Shown: in pieces, positions 1 to 8,819 of the stretch
Layout of the letters: each line of letters starts with the position of its first letter
How positions within the stretch are numbered: position 1 is the stretch's first letter
NCBI RefSeq assembly: GCF_007994225.1
Contig: NZ_VLLL01000006.1
Span: forward strand, 310,001-374,000
Source of the DNA: Stackebrandtia albiflava
Lineage (GTDB): Bacteria; Actinomycetota; Actinomycetes; Mycobacteriales; Micromonosporaceae
DNA length: 64,000 nucleotides
Reading direction: 5' to 3'
Notes under the pieces: model-generated
The model's input: only the letters and a program-made list of their open reading frames with translations
Told to the model about the DNA's origin: nothing
Database searches by the model: none
Program-made: the position numbers and the translations under genes

Positions 1-537
1 CTGCAGGTGCCGCCGTTCCACTACGAGACGTACCCGGACCTGCTGGCGGCCGCCGCCGAGCACCCGCAGCCGCCGCTGCTCGTGGCGCTCGACGGCGTCA
101 CCGACCCGCGCAACCTCGGGGCGATCATCCGTTCCGCGGCCGCGTTCGGCGCGCACGGCGTCGTCGTACCGCAGCGGCGGGCCGCCGGTATGACCGCCAC
201 CGCGTGGCGCACCTCGGCGGGTGCGGCGGCGCGGCTGCCGATCGCCAAGGCCACCAACCTGACCCGGGCGCTCCAGGAGGTCCAGCAGGCGGGGCTGCTC
301 GTCGCCGGACTCGACGCCGACGGTGAGATCGACCTGTTCGACCTGCCCGCCGCCGTCGACCCGCTGATGCTGGTGGTCGGCTCGGAGGGCCGTGGGCTGT
401 CCCGTCTCGTCGGGGAGACCTGCGACCTGCGGGTCCGGATCCCGATCGCCTCCGACGTGGAGTCGCTCAACGCCTCGGTGGCGGCCTCGGTCGCGCTCGC
501 CGAGGTCAACCGGCGCCGGGGCCTGCACACCGGCTGA
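1..537 (+). CDS. rlmB: 23S rRNA (guanosine-2'-O)-methyltransferase, RlmB/TrmH type (5' end outside the window)
   Basis: This is a SpoU/TrmH-family 2'-O-ribose methyltransferase of the RlmB type. RlmB uses SAM to methylate a conserved G (G2251 in E. coli numbering) in 23S rRNA. The frame is open from base 1, and the 178 codons seen here cover only the catalytic SPOUT domain, so the N-terminal substrate-binding domain lies upstream of the window. All three knot motifs are visible: NLGAIIRSA with the catalytic Arg, VVGSEGRGL, and [13 protein letters not shown] near the C-terminus. The stop codon is TGA at 535-537. A related SpoU paralogue acting on another rRNA site or tRNA is possible, because the specificity domain cannot be seen. 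Confidence 0.85.
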   Translation: MQVPPFHYETYPDLLAAAAEHPQPPLLVALDGVTDPRNLGAIIRSAAAFGAHGVVVPQRRAAGMTATAWRTSAGAAARLPIAKATNLTRALQEVQQAGLLVAGLDADGEIDLFDLPAAVDPLMLVVGSEGRGLSRLVGETCDLRVRIPIASDVESLNASVAASVALAEVNRRRGLHTG

Positions 538-576
538 CCCGTCCGGCCGAGTCCGGCCGGGGCTGGCGGTTGTCCG

Positions 577-582
577 TAGGAT
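577..582 (+). promoter_or_regulatory. Probable -10 element (TAGGAT) for the Hsp70-like gene
   Basis: TAGGAT lies 38 nt upstream of the ATG at 621 and matches the TANNNT -10 form seen before many genes in this window. No good -35 hexamer stands at 17-18 nt. The ribosome binding site is the GAGGAAAG run near 605-612. Confidence 0.35.
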
Positions 583-620
583 CGTGTCGAACCAACCATC
601 CCCGCGAGGAAAGCCAATAC

Positions 621-3488
621 ATGTCAGCCCCCAACGGCTATGTACTCGGTGTCGACCTGGGCACGTCTCACACCGTGGCGGTGATCCGCTGGCCGGACGG
701 CCGGACACGCCCGTTGCTGGTGGACGGGGCACCCGTCATGCCGTCCGCGGTGTTCCTGGACGAGTCGGGGCATCTGCACGTCGGCCGTGACGCGCAGCGG
801 CTCGCCCAGACCGACCCCGCCCGGTACGAACCCAACCCGAAGCAGCGCATCGGAGAGGGCACCGTGCTGTTGGGCGACCGGGAGGTCCCGGCGACCGCGT
901 TGCTGTCGGCGATCCTGCGCAACGTCGCCGCCAAGGCGGTGGAGGCGGTGGGACAACTCCCGCCCACGGTGTTGACCTTCCCCGCGAAGTGGGGGCCGCA
1001 ACGCAGGTCCGTCCTCGAGGACGCGGCCGCACAGGCCGGGTTCCCGCCGGTGGCACTGGTCCCCGAACCGGTCGCCGCCGCGCACTACTTCACCGAGGTG
1101 ATGCGGCAACCGATCCCGCAGGGCGGCGCGGTCGCGGTGTTCGACTTCGGCGGCGGCACCCTCGACATCGCGGTGGTCCGGCACGAGGCGGACGGCCGGT
1201 TCACCGTGTTGTCCGACGGCGGGCTCGACGACCTCGGCGGCCTGGACGTGGACGAGGCCCTGGTCGACTATCTCGGCAAGACGATCTCTGCGCACGTGCC
1301 GACGGTGTGGGAGCAGTTGACGAGCCCCGGCACGGCCACCGACCGCCGCAACCGGCGGTTGTTCTGGGACGACGTGCGGGGCGCGAAGGAGATGCTGTCG
1401 CGCACCACCGTCGCCCCCGTCCCGGTACCCGGCGTGGAGGCAGCGCTGCACCTGACCCGCGACGAGTTGGAACGCCTGGCGAGTCCGCTGCTCGCCCGCG
1501 CCGTCGCCGAGACCGAACGGGTCATCGGCGGCACCGGGCAGGCCGCCGACCAGTTGGCGGGCCTGTTCCTGGTCGGCGGTGCCAGTCGCATCCCGTTGGT
1601 GGGGCGGATGCTGCACTCGCAACTGGGCATCGCGCCCACCGTCCTGGAACAGCCGGAACTGCCGGTGGCCGAGGGGAGCCTCGCCGCCGCCTTCCCGGTG
1701 AAGGACGCGCCGGCCGAGGCCACCCCGCCGCCGCAGCCGCATCAGGTGTCGGTCCCGGTCCCGGCCGAGACGACGCCACCGCCGCCTCAGGAGTCGTTCA
1801 CGCCGCAGGTGCCGGTGTCGGGCGGCCCGTCCGGTGACGCCTACCCGCGTCCCGTGTCGGGTGGCGCCTCCGGAGAGCCGTACACCCGGCCGGTGTCGGG
1901 CGGTGCCCCCGGCGAGCCCTACACCCGGCCGGTCTCCGGTTCGCCGTATCCCCATCCCGTCTCCGGTGGTGCCGCGGCCGGCCCGGTCTCGGGCGGCCCG
2001 TCCGGTGACCCCTACGCGAGCCCCGTCTCGGGCGGTGCACCGGGGACGCCGACGTTCGCCCGCCAGACGCCGCCCGGCGTGCCCGGGCAACGCGCCCCCT
2101 TCGGAACGCCGCCGTCCGGCGCCGGGACGGGCGGAACCGTCTCGGCGACCCGTCCGTGGTGGCGCAACCGTTCCACGTGGATCGGCGCGGGCGTGGGCGT
2201 CGTCGTCCTCGCCCTGCTGGCCGGCTGGCTGATGTACGACCCGTATCCGCAGCGGGACATGACCCCGCTGGAGCAGGTCGGCGCGGACATCGCGTACCCG
2301 GGGATCGACGAGGGTGAGACGCCGTACGTCTTCGCGCCCGACATCGACGGCGACGTCGCCTACTACGCCACCGAGCCCGAGACCGACCGGTTGTACGTCA
2401 CCGCCGTGGACCTCACCACCGGCGAGAAACTGTGGGAGACGCCGGCGATGACCGGCGACTGGACCGACATCGTCGCCCAGAACTCCCTGCTGTACGTGGG
2501 GGAGACGATCGACACCGGGACCAACCGGCTCACGTTCCTCGACAGGGAGACCGGTGACCGGCGCGGCACCGTCGACATGGCGTCGGACGACTGGGGATAC
2601 GCGGTGGGCGACCGGCTCGTGATCTTCCGGGCGGAGTCGGGCGCGGTGGAGGCCTACGACGACGCCGGTACCCGGCAGTGGTCGGTGGACCTGGCGGCGC
2701 CGCTGGTGGACGGTGCCCGCGTGAACACCTGGGAAGAGGTCAGCGCACGCGCCAACGAGACCTTCGACCGCACCGAGGGCAGCGTGTGGGCGGTCGACGA
2801 GGCGGGTGAGACGAGCATCATCGACGTGGAGGCCGGAGAGGTCGTCGCGTCCAAGGCACTCGCCGACCCGGACGCCGACTACTACGCCTACGAGGACACC
2901 CTGTTCGTCGCGGAGGGCGACGGCGGCTACCTCGTCTCCGCCTACGACGTCGCCGACCTGTCGGGGACGTTGAACTGGCGTCCCGAGGGAACGACCCAGA
3001 ACCCGCTCTGGCTAGGGCCGTGCGGGGAGACCCGGGTGTGCGTCATGGAGGACCGCGACGAGGACGACACCGCCGACGGCACCACCGTACTGAGTTTCGA
3101 CGGCGAGGGCGAGATCGTGTGGACCTCGCCGGCCGGCCAGTTCGTCCGCGGCGCGCAGATCGCCGGCGAATACCTCGCGATCTCCCGGTTGACCGGCGAG
3201 GGCGAGGACTCACAGGTGACCCAGGTCTACGACGAGAACCTGGAACCGGTCGGTGAGGCGCAACCGGGCACCTTCACCCGCATCGACAGCGGCAGCTACC
3301 TGCGGTTCCCCTACAGCGGAGGCTCTACACCGCTGCCGGAACAACGCGCCTTCGTCGGCCTGGGCGGTCAGGACGGCACCCGCTACGAACTGGGGTCCTA
3401 CGAGGTGATCCCGCAGTGCGACGCCACCGACATGTACCTGACATGCCCCACACCGACCGGTTTCCGAGTGTGGACGTTCCGGGAGTGA
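621..3488 (+). CDS. Hsp70-like ATPase domain fused through a transmembrane segment to an extracytoplasmic beta-propeller
   Basis: The protein has 955 residues and three parts. Residues 1-360 form an actin/Hsp70 ATPase domain: phosphate-1 motif VLGVDLGTSHTV near residue 9, FDFGGGTLDIA near 173 and LVGGASRIP near 320. Residues 370-520 are a Pro/Gly-rich linker with repeated PVSGG units and no Hsp70 substrate-binding domain. One transmembrane helix follows (about 524-541), then roughly 410 residues with PQQ/WD-type blade motifs such as LTTGEKLWETPA. The topology would put the ATPase in the cytoplasm and the propeller outside. The chosen ATG has a good ribosome binding site (GAGGAAAG); a GTG start 51 nt earlier is less likely. 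Actinobacterial proteins of this type are usually uncharacterised. A role in sensing or envelope chaperoning is inference. Confidence 0.85.
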   Translation: MSAPNGYVLGVDLGTSHTVAVIRWPDGRTRPLLVDGAPVMPSAVFLDESGHLHVGRDAQRLAQTDPARYEPNPKQRIGEGTVLLGDREVPATALLSAILRNVAAKAVEAVGQLPPTVLTFPAKWGPQRRSVLEDAAAQAGFPPVALVPEPVAAAHYFTEVMRQPIPQGGAVAVFDFGGGTLDIAVVRHEADGRFTVLSDGGLDDLGGLDVDEALVDYLGKTISAHVPTVWEQLTSPGTATDRRNRRLFWDDVRGAKEMLSRTTVAPVPVPGVEAALHLTRDELERLASPLLARAVAETERVIGGTGQAADQLAGLFLVGGASRIPLVGRMLHSQLGIAPTVLEQPELPVAEGSLAAAFPVKDAPAEATPPPQPHQVSVPVPAETTPPPPQESFTPQVPVSGGPSGDAYPRPVSGGASGEPYTRPVSGGAPGEPYTRPVSGSPYPHPVSGGAAAGPVSGGPSGDPYASPVSGGAPGTPTFARQTPPGVPGQRAPFGTPPSGAGTGGTVSATRPWWRNRSTWIGAGVGVVVLALLAGWLMYDPYPQRDMTPLEQVGADIAYPGIDEGETPYVFAPDIDGDVAYYATEPETDRLYVTAVDLTTGEKLWETPAMTGDWTDIVAQNSLLYVGETIDTGTNRLTFLDRETGDRRGTVDMASDDWGYAVGDRLVIFRAESGAVEAYDDAGTRQWSVDLAAPLVDGARVNTWEEVSARANETFDRTEGSVWAVDEAGETSIIDVEAGEVVASKALADPDADYYAYEDTLFVAEGDGGYLVSAYDVADLSGTLNWRPEGTTQNPLWLGPCGETRVCVMEDRDEDDTADGTTVLSFDGEGEIVWTSPAGQFVRGAQIAGEYLAISRLTGEGEDSQVTQVYDENLEPVGEAQPGTFTRIDSGSYLRFPYSGGSTPLPEQRAFVGLGGQDGTRYELGSYEVIPQCDATDMYLTCPTPTGFRVWTFRE
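1813..2055 (+). repeat. Degenerate in-frame tandem repeat encoding PVSGG-centred units
   Basis: At least eight imperfect copies of a unit encoding P-V-S-G-G/S followed by a short variable spacer (such as PSGDPYA or APGEPYTR) lie in the linker of the Hsp70-like gene. The repeat encodes a flexible Pro/Gly/Ser-rich stalk just before the membrane helix. Copy number could vary by slippage between strains. Confidence 0.8.
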
Positions 3489-3509
3489 CGGCCCGCGAAC
3501 CCCATCCCG

Positions 3510-3515
3510 TAAACT
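3510..3515 (+). promoter_or_regulatory. Probable -10 element (TAAACT) for tRNA-Thr
   Basis: TAAACT is 27 nt before the mature tRNA 5' end. A weak TGACGG lies 18 nt upstream as a candidate -35, overlapping the stop of the preceding gene. Confidence 0.4.
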
Positions 3516-3542
3516 GGAGGCGCGCCGGGACACCGGCGCCCG

Positions 3543-3615
3543 GCTGGAGTGGCGCAATTGGCAGCGCAGCTGTCTTGTAAACAGCAGGTTGTGGGTTCGA
3601 GTCCCATCTCCAGCT
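3543..3615 (+). tRNA. tRNA-Thr(TGT)
   Basis: The 73-nt cloverleaf has a 7-bp acceptor stem (GCTGGAG with CTCCAGC), an anticodon stem CTGT/ACAG around the loop CTTGTAA (anticodon TGT, reading ACA) and a T arm with GTTCGAG. The discriminator base is T and CCA is not encoded. Threonine follows from the anticodon. Confidence 0.95.
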
Positions 3616-3627
3616 CCGAGGAACACC

Positions 3628-3674
3628 GAGAGCCGCCGACCACCTGGGAGACCATCCCGGAGTCGGCGGCTCTC
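3628..3674. terminator. Strong hairpin after tRNA-Thr
   Basis: A perfect 13-bp inverted repeat, GAGAGCCGCCGAC (3628-3640) with GTCGGCGGCTCTC (3662-3674), surrounds a 21-nt loop. There is no T-run, as is common for actinobacterial terminators. It probably ends the tRNA transcript. Confidence 0.6.
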
Positions 3675-3940
3675 GCCGTGCCGGTGGCCGAAGAGGGTGT
3701 ACCGGAGGGTGGAACGCGTCGTTCCCGCAACACCCGCCTCATACGTTCCGTAGCGGCCATTAACGTTTCGCCGGCCACATACGTGTACCGCTGAGCAGCC
3801 AGGCGACGAATGGCGGGAGCCTTCTGGAAAGTGGGAATCCAATGCCTTGCGTCGCCGTGGTGTGGCGCATGTCATGTGACGCACAGGAGGCTTTCCTGCG
3901 GGCCTTCCTCACCGATCCGCTGAGCCACATGAAGGCGACA

Positions 3941-3946
3941 TATCCT
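3941..3946 (+). promoter_or_regulatory. -10 element (TATCCT) for a leaderless Nudix transcript
   Basis: TATCCT ends six nt before the ATG at 3953, which would put transcription start on the start codon. This decides the choice of 3953 over the in-frame ATGs further upstream. Confidence 0.5.
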
Positions 3947-3952
3947 CACACC

Positions 3953-4504
3953 ATGGCTTCAACGATGTGGACCATCCACAGTGAGCGAATTGTGGATGGG
4001 TCTAGGCGGGCGGTGTGGTCGATCGCCGACGTTGAACTGCCGGATGGTATCCGGTTCGAGCAGTATGTCTACAGGGCGCCGGCGGCGGCGATGATGCTCA
4101 TGGTCCGTGAAGATGCGGTCCTGATGATGCGGCGGCACCGGTTCGTGATCGACCGGTGGGTGTGGGAACTCCCCGGGGGCTACCAAGAGCACGGCGAGAC
4201 ATTGGCCGAGTGCGCGGCCCGGGAGGCGGAAGAGGAGACCGGTTGGCGGCCTGTCGAATCGCTCCCGTTGGTGGAAGTGCAGCCGTGGGTGGCGACCGCA
4301 GATGCGCTCAACGCGCTGTTCGTCAGCTACGGGGCGGAGCAGGTGGCGGAGCGACCGCCGGACATCAACGAGGCGGCGGCGCTGCGGTGGATCCTGCTGG
4401 ACGAGGTGCCAGGCATGATCGCTGCTGGCGAGATCATCGGCGCCGCGACCGTGGTCGGGGTGCAGGCGGTGCTACTGGACCGGCTGAGCCGCAACCGCAG
4501 CTGA
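3953..4504 (+). CDS. Nudix hydrolase
   Basis: The 183-residue protein has a complete Nudix box: a Gly of the ELPGGYQEHGE stretch, then E, seven residues, and REAEEETGW, fitting GX5EX7REUXEEXGU. The N-terminal beta-strands and the position of the box resemble ADP-ribose pyrophosphatase-like Nudix enzymes, which hydrolyse nucleoside diphosphates linked to another moiety using Mg2+ or Mn2+. The substrate cannot be told from the sequence. No ribosome binding site precedes the ATG, but a TATCCT hexamer lies six nt upstream, so the mRNA is probably leaderless. The open frame extends upstream to 3842 without family similarity. The gene is convergent with the DUF397/HTH pair, and a hairpin lies between them. 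Confidence 0.85.
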   Translation: MASTMWTIHSERIVDGSRRAVWSIADVELPDGIRFEQYVYRAPAAAMMLMVREDAVLMMRRHRFVIDRWVWELPGGYQEHGETLAECAAREAEEETGWRPVESLPLVEVQPWVATADALNALFVSYGAEQVAERPPDINEAAALRWILLDEVPGMIAAGEIIGAATVVGVQAVLLDRLSRNRS

Positions 4505-4698
4505 GAACTCGCGCACGGCGATGATGTCGTATGCGGACAGTTCCCGCTGTAGCCGCTTCAGGTAGGTCACGGCTCGCGCCGACCGCATGGCGTCGGTGAG
4601 TTCCAGTGCCACGTGACGCTCGGCGGCCGACCAAGCCGAAGTGCCAACCGATCCGGGAGTCGATCTACCAAATGCCGGCCAGGTGTGTCGGCGATGAG

Positions 4699-4728
4699 CC
4701 GCCCCGGCCGTGTCGTCGGCCGGGGCGG
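4699..4728. terminator. Bidirectional hairpin between the Nudix and DUF397 genes
   Basis: A 12-bp perfect inverted repeat, CCGCCCCGGCCG (4699-4710) and CGGCCGGGGCGG (4717-4728), closes a 6-nt loop between two convergent genes. The rest of 4505-4756 shows no gene. Confidence 0.6.
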
Positions 4729-4756
4729 TGTGTGCACAACGATTGTCGGTGCGCTG

Positions 4757-4939
4757 TTATCCCACCGAGCGCAGCAGGGCGATGAACTCTGCACGGTCGA
4801 CGGCGAGGCTCCCGAGTTCCGGGGCCTTGCTGTCCCGCACATCGACCAGCGCATTACGGGCGCTGTAGGTGCGGGCCTCGACGCAGTTGCCACCGTTACC
4901 GGCACTGCGGCTTGACTTGCGCCACTTTCCGGGCGTCAT
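4757..4939 (-). CDS. DUF397 protein
   Basis: This 60-residue protein shows the DUF397 signature: an N-terminal WRKSSRS, then GGNCVEA and VDVRDSKAPE, then a C-terminal helix (AEFIALLRSV). DUF397 proteins are small actinobacterial proteins almost always encoded beside an HTH protein with a DUF5753 domain. The best-known examples are in Streptomyces, where such pairs affect development and have been compared with toxin-antitoxin modules. The ATG overlaps the stop of the upstream HTH gene by four bases (ATGA), so the two are translationally coupled. Confidence 0.9.
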   Translation of the reverse strand: MTPGKWRKSSRSAGNGGNCVEARTYSARNALVDVRDSKAPELGSLAVDRAEFIALLRSVG

Positions 4940-5754
4940 TTCAGGTACTCCTCAAACGGGATGGTGCATTTCAGAGCGGCAGCGAACGTCCGCTCATACA
5001 GGGACACTACGTCTCGCTTCTCCTCATACCGGCCGCCGTCGACCGAATCGACAAACACGAATGGAGGGCCGGGAATCGGTGGGCCGGGTGTGATGATCGT
5101 GAATGCGCCGACCATCGCAGGGTGCAGCTCAGTGATGACGCGGATGTCGGCCCCAGGCATCTGGGACACCTCGATGATTCGCTTACGTTGGCGGTCGCCG
5201 ACCTCGCCGAGGCCGTCGAGATACCAGAGCGCCGACCGGCCGATGAGCATGGTCATGCGCGGCAGTGGAGTGCGTGCGAATACCCGTTCTTGGCGATGGT
5301 GGCGCAACCACCGGATCGCCTTGACTCGCTCAGGGGGCATCGGTAGAAGTGCTGCCTGCACGGCTTGGAGGTAATCGTCGGTCTGTAGCAGCCCAGGTAT
5401 GTGTTCCAGTTCGAGGGATTGCAACGTGGCCATCTCGGCCTCGGCCTCGACGAACGCGCGGGTCTCCGGCGGGACACCCTCCCGGTACTGCTCCCACCAT
5501 CCCCGTTTCGCGCCCTCTTTCGCCCATCGTTCGAGCTCGGCGCGCTGCGCTGGTGGAACGCCGTAGAGGTCGCAAAGGCCCTGAACCTGGTGAGGGCGTG
5601 TCGCTTGCACGCCTTCTTCGATCCGTTGAATCGTCTGGTGCGCGTATCCGATGTGCAATCCGGCCGCCGACCGGCTGATGCCCAAAGCTTCCCGATGATT
5701 TCGCAGCGTCGTTCCAAGCGCCCGACGCGCAACGGTGGGACTACCGTTCGTCAT
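4936..5754 (-). CDS. XRE-family HTH regulator with DUF5753 domain (Scr1-like)
   Basis: The 272-residue protein has an N-terminal helix-turn-helix (about residues 12-70; LRNHREALGISRSAAGLHIG, then IQRIEEG) and a C-terminal DUF5753-type region with FVEAEAEMATLQSLELEHIPG and LQTDDYLQAV. This is the partner of the DUF397 protein encoded immediately downstream with ATGA overlap. It is expected to bind DNA and repress or activate neighbouring small genes. The ATG at 5754 was chosen because it begins the conserved N-terminus; the frame is open further upstream without similarity. A palindrome at 5838-5854 lies in the divergent promoter region and is a candidate operator. Confidence 0.9.
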   Translation of the reverse strand: MTNGSPTVARRALGTTLRNHREALGISRSAAGLHIGYAHQTIQRIEEGVQATRPHQVQGLCDLYGVPPAQRAELERWAKEGAKRGWWEQYREGVPPETRAFVEAEAEMATLQSLELEHIPGLLQTDDYLQAVQAALLPMPPERVKAIRWLRHHRQERVFARTPLPRMTMLIGRSALWYLDGLGEVGDRQRKRIIEVSQMPGADIRVITELHPAMVGAFTIITPGPPIPGPPFVFVDSVDGGRYEEKRDVVSLYERTFAAALKCTIPFEEYLK

Positions 5755-5837
5755 GTAACGAGTGTTGCAGGCCACACGGTGTCCGCATCGGGGGACCCCA
5801 TGACGGACATGCCCGTATCGGACCTGACCGTGTGGCA

Positions 5838-5854
5838 CTGTCCGAAACGGACAG
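5838..5854. promoter_or_regulatory. Candidate operator CTGTCCG-AAA-CGGACAG
   Basis: A perfect 7-bp inverted repeat around AAA lies 84 bp upstream of the HTH start, in the 272-bp divergent gap (5755-6026) between the HTH gene and the small-gene chain. Further CGGAC half-sites occur just to the left, near 5793 and 5819. Binding by the adjacent HTH protein is inference. Confidence 0.4.
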
Positions 5855-6026
5855 CACTGCGCCTCTTCCATCTAGCCGCAACGTGCGTTTACGGTCGTCA
5901 CATGGGGTCGCCTCCCATCGGTTCAGCCCACAAGTTGCCCGGCCGGAGGTCCCCATGTGAAACGGAGCCGGGTGCGGCTGCATCCCGCCCGGCTTCTCGG
6001 GACATCCACTTTGCTTGGAGGGCTCC

Positions 6027-6206
6027 ATGGACGACGGAGACGGGGTACGTGTGGACGGTGCGGTGAAGCCGCATCGTGTGGCTGAGCCGATTTCGCATGG
6101 TGATGTTCGGCCGCATTTTCCGGATGTGATCCGGGGTGAGGTGTGTCGGGCGTGTGGTGGTGAGTGGCCGTGCGAGACCGTGAAGACGCGGCGGTGGTGG
6201 GAGTGA
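6027..6206 (+). CDS. Small hypothetical protein with Cys-x2-Cys and WPC motifs
   Basis: The 59-residue protein starts with an acidic stretch (MDDGDGVRV) and ends with VCRACGGEWPCETV followed by RRWW. I recognise this style of short tail, one CxxC and a WPC, from small actinobacterial proteins of unknown function encoded near HTH/DUF397 pairs; no function is known to me. The ATG at 6027 follows a TTGGAGGG ribosome binding site. It is the first gene of a four-gene chain with 4-bp overlaps, divergent from the HTH regulator, so joint regulation is likely. Confidence 0.65.
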   Translation: MDDGDGVRVDGAVKPHRVAEPISHGDVRPHFPDVIRGEVCRACGGEWPCETVKTRRWWE

Positions 6207-6475
6207 ACGTGGAACTCGGGCGGTTCGCGCTCGCCGGCGGGGTGTTCGAGGTCGTGTCGAGCGTCGCGCCGCACACCGTGCGCCTGTACTCCATTCAGGG
6301 TGATCACCGCATCCTCGCGTGCACGATCAGCGTTGTCGGTGAGTCGGTGGCGGCGTCGTGGGGCGCGGCGTGGCTCGGACAGTCCGCCGACTGGTACGCC
6401 CGTGTGGAGGCGGCGGCTGTCGAGGTGTACCGGGCGGCGGCGCGGCACCGGTCAGCATCGGAGGCCGGGTCATGA
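6203..6475 (+). CDS. Hypothetical protein, second gene of the overlapping chain
   Basis: The 90-residue protein starts at a GTG that overlaps the previous stop (GTGA). It begins VNVELGRFALAGGVFEVVSS and contains alternating hydrophobic strands followed by an Ala-rich helix (WYARVEAAAVEVYRAAARH). There is no signal peptide and no recognisable family. The coupled start and the downstream ATGA overlap support real translation. An earlier start is possible, but then the overlap with the first gene would be long. Confidence 0.6.
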   Translation: MNVELGRFALAGGVFEVVSSVAPHTVRLYSIQGDHRILACTISVVGESVAASWGAAWLGQSADWYARVEAAAVEVYRAAARHRSASEAGS

Positions 6476-6651
6476 CGGCCTACACCAGGTGCCCCGGTTG
6501 CGATGCGGCCCGCACGGTCACCGCAACAGCCCGCGACGACGGCACCGAGTCGCTGGACGCCGAGGACCCGCAGCCGTGCCCGCAGTGCGACGGCACCGGT
6601 TGTGTGCCGTTTCAGGGTTATGTCCTGGTCGCTGCGGAGGAGGACCGGTGA
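6472..6651 (+). CDS. Small zinc-ribbon-like protein
   Basis: This 59-residue protein has CPGC near residue 7 and CPQCDGTGC near residue 37, a spacing that resembles the CxxCxGxG repeats of DnaJ-type zinc fingers. It probably binds one zinc ion. The ATG overlaps the upstream stop (ATGA) and its own stop overlaps the next start (GTGA), so it is the third member of a tightly coupled chain. Its role is unknown. Confidence 0.65.
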   Translation: MTAYTRCPGCDAARTVTATARDDGTESLDAEDPQPCPQCDGTGCVPFQGYVLVAAEEDR

Positions 6652-6860
6652 CCCGGCTACCGATCCGACTTGACGACCTCGGCGGGAAGGTCTGCACGAT
6701 CCACAACGCACATTTGGAGACCCGGGGTGATGCCATCCGGATCCGCAACGGCTGGGGGATCCTCCACACCGGTCCCGCACCCCGCATCGGCTACTGCGAG
6801 GCGACGCAGAGCTGGCACGTCATCCCGCCGCGCCCGACACCACGGCGCCGCACCCGGTAG
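6648..6860 (+). CDS. Hypothetical protein, fourth gene of the overlapping chain
   Basis: The 70-residue protein starts at a GTG overlapping the previous stop. The sequence is strand-rich (VTRLPIRLDDLGGKVCTI, then WGILHTGPAPRIGYCEATQSW) and ends in a basic tail (RPTPRRRTR). No family is recognised. It looks like a small cargo gene of the kind seen near plasmid- or phage-derived loci, but nothing else in the chain proves mobility. Confidence 0.55.
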   Translation: MTRLPIRLDDLGGKVCTIHNAHLETRGDAIRIRNGWGILHTGPAPRIGYCEATQSWHVIPPRPTPRRRTR

Positions 6861-6967
6861 CCGCCCCACCCGGGGCACCCCCCCGGGGCCGGCCGTCGAC
6901 GTCCCCCCCGCTGCGACGGTCGGCCCGGCGGATACCGGATCTTCGGATCACGAAGGAGGAACACGTC

Positions 6968-7390
6968 ATGATGACCGACACGCCATGCCGGACGGTGTCC
7001 ATGTGGGTCGCCGGAGAATTCTCGCGCGACATCTCCTACATCGAGGACATCGAGGACCTGGTGGAGGACCACCAGTGGCAGTGGGGTGGCAACACGGTAG
7101 CGCTGTGCGCACTCGGGACCAAGGGCGAGTTCCCCCCGGTGATCCACTACGCCCGCTGGCCCGACGTCGAGGGCGCATACCTGGCCTGGCGAGGCGTACC
7201 GGCGCGCAGCCCGGAACCGCCACCGTCCCCGGCCACGGGCATGGAGGTCGACGACACCGGGCACACCAGCCGCACCATCCCCGCCGCCGACATCGCCGTC
7301 ACGCAGGCCGACCTACTCGCCGCGCTCCTGGAATGGCTCGACACCGGGGAGCGCCCGACGTGCGTGGAGTGGTCCACCAGCTCGCCATGA
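6968..7390 (+). CDS. Hypothetical protein
   Basis: The 140-residue protein has a clear ribosome binding site (AAGGAGGAA) before ATGATG. It begins MMTDTPCRTVSMWVAGEF, carries an acidic stretch (IEDIEDLVEDHQWQW), a Pro-rich linker and a C-terminal helix (QADLLAALLEWLDTGERP). No domain is recognised. It follows the four-gene chain after a 107-bp gap and may belong to the same accessory cluster. Confidence 0.6.
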   Translation: MMTDTPCRTVSMWVAGEFSRDISYIEDIEDLVEDHQWQWGGNTVALCALGTKGEFPPVIHYARWPDVEGAYLAWRGVPARSPEPPPSPATGMEVDDTGHTSRTIPAADIAVTQADLLAALLEWLDTGERPTCVEWSTSSP

Positions 7391-7479
7391 CGGCTCTCAC
7401 CGCGCCCGCGACCGTCCGGCACCCGGGCGGGCGGTCCCGGTGGTCGCGTCGGGGTGGTCGCGTCTTCCCCGGTCAAGTG

Positions 7480-7528
7480 GGCCGGCCGGGTTTGATCTTG
7501 ATTCGGTAACAAACCGGTCCGGCCGGCC
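7480..7528. repeat. Long bulged inverted repeat before msiK
   Basis: GGCCGGCCGGGTTTG (7480-7494) pairs with CAAACC and CGGCCGGCC on the right arm (7510-7528), with a 4-nt bulge. It sits in the 262-bp gap 7391-7652. It may be a terminator for the upstream gene or an operator. No T-run is present. Confidence 0.5.
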
Positions 7529-7652
7529 ACCGGGAACTTGGCATCGATGGTGAACCCGGTTACGGTGTCAGCCAGCCCCTCGGCCGTCCCTCGGCCCCGG
7601 TGCTTTCTACTCGGATCGTCCGGCACGTTCCTGCCGGTGGAAGGACACGCAC

Positions 7653-8756
<1,104 letters not shown>

Positions 8757-8775
8757 TCCCCGACCGATCGCACCG

Positions 8776-8801
8776 ACCGCCCCGGCCGCCGCCGGGGCGG
8801 T
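8776..8801 (+). terminator. Terminator hairpin after msiK
   Basis: An 11-bp stem, ACCGCCCCGGC (8776-8786) and GCCGGGGCGGT (8791-8801), closes a 4-nt loop, followed by TCTCG. It lies between the convergent msiK and the small secreted-protein gene. Confidence 0.65.
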
Positions 8802-8819
8802 TCTCGTATCCGGGGACGG

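Noticed and set aside
3953-4020. DnaA-like TGTGGAT and TCTAGGC in the Nudix 5' coding region, resembling the dispersed repeat
   Set aside because: Spacing (8 nt rather than 41) and tail do not fit the repeat plan; likely chance within coding sequence.
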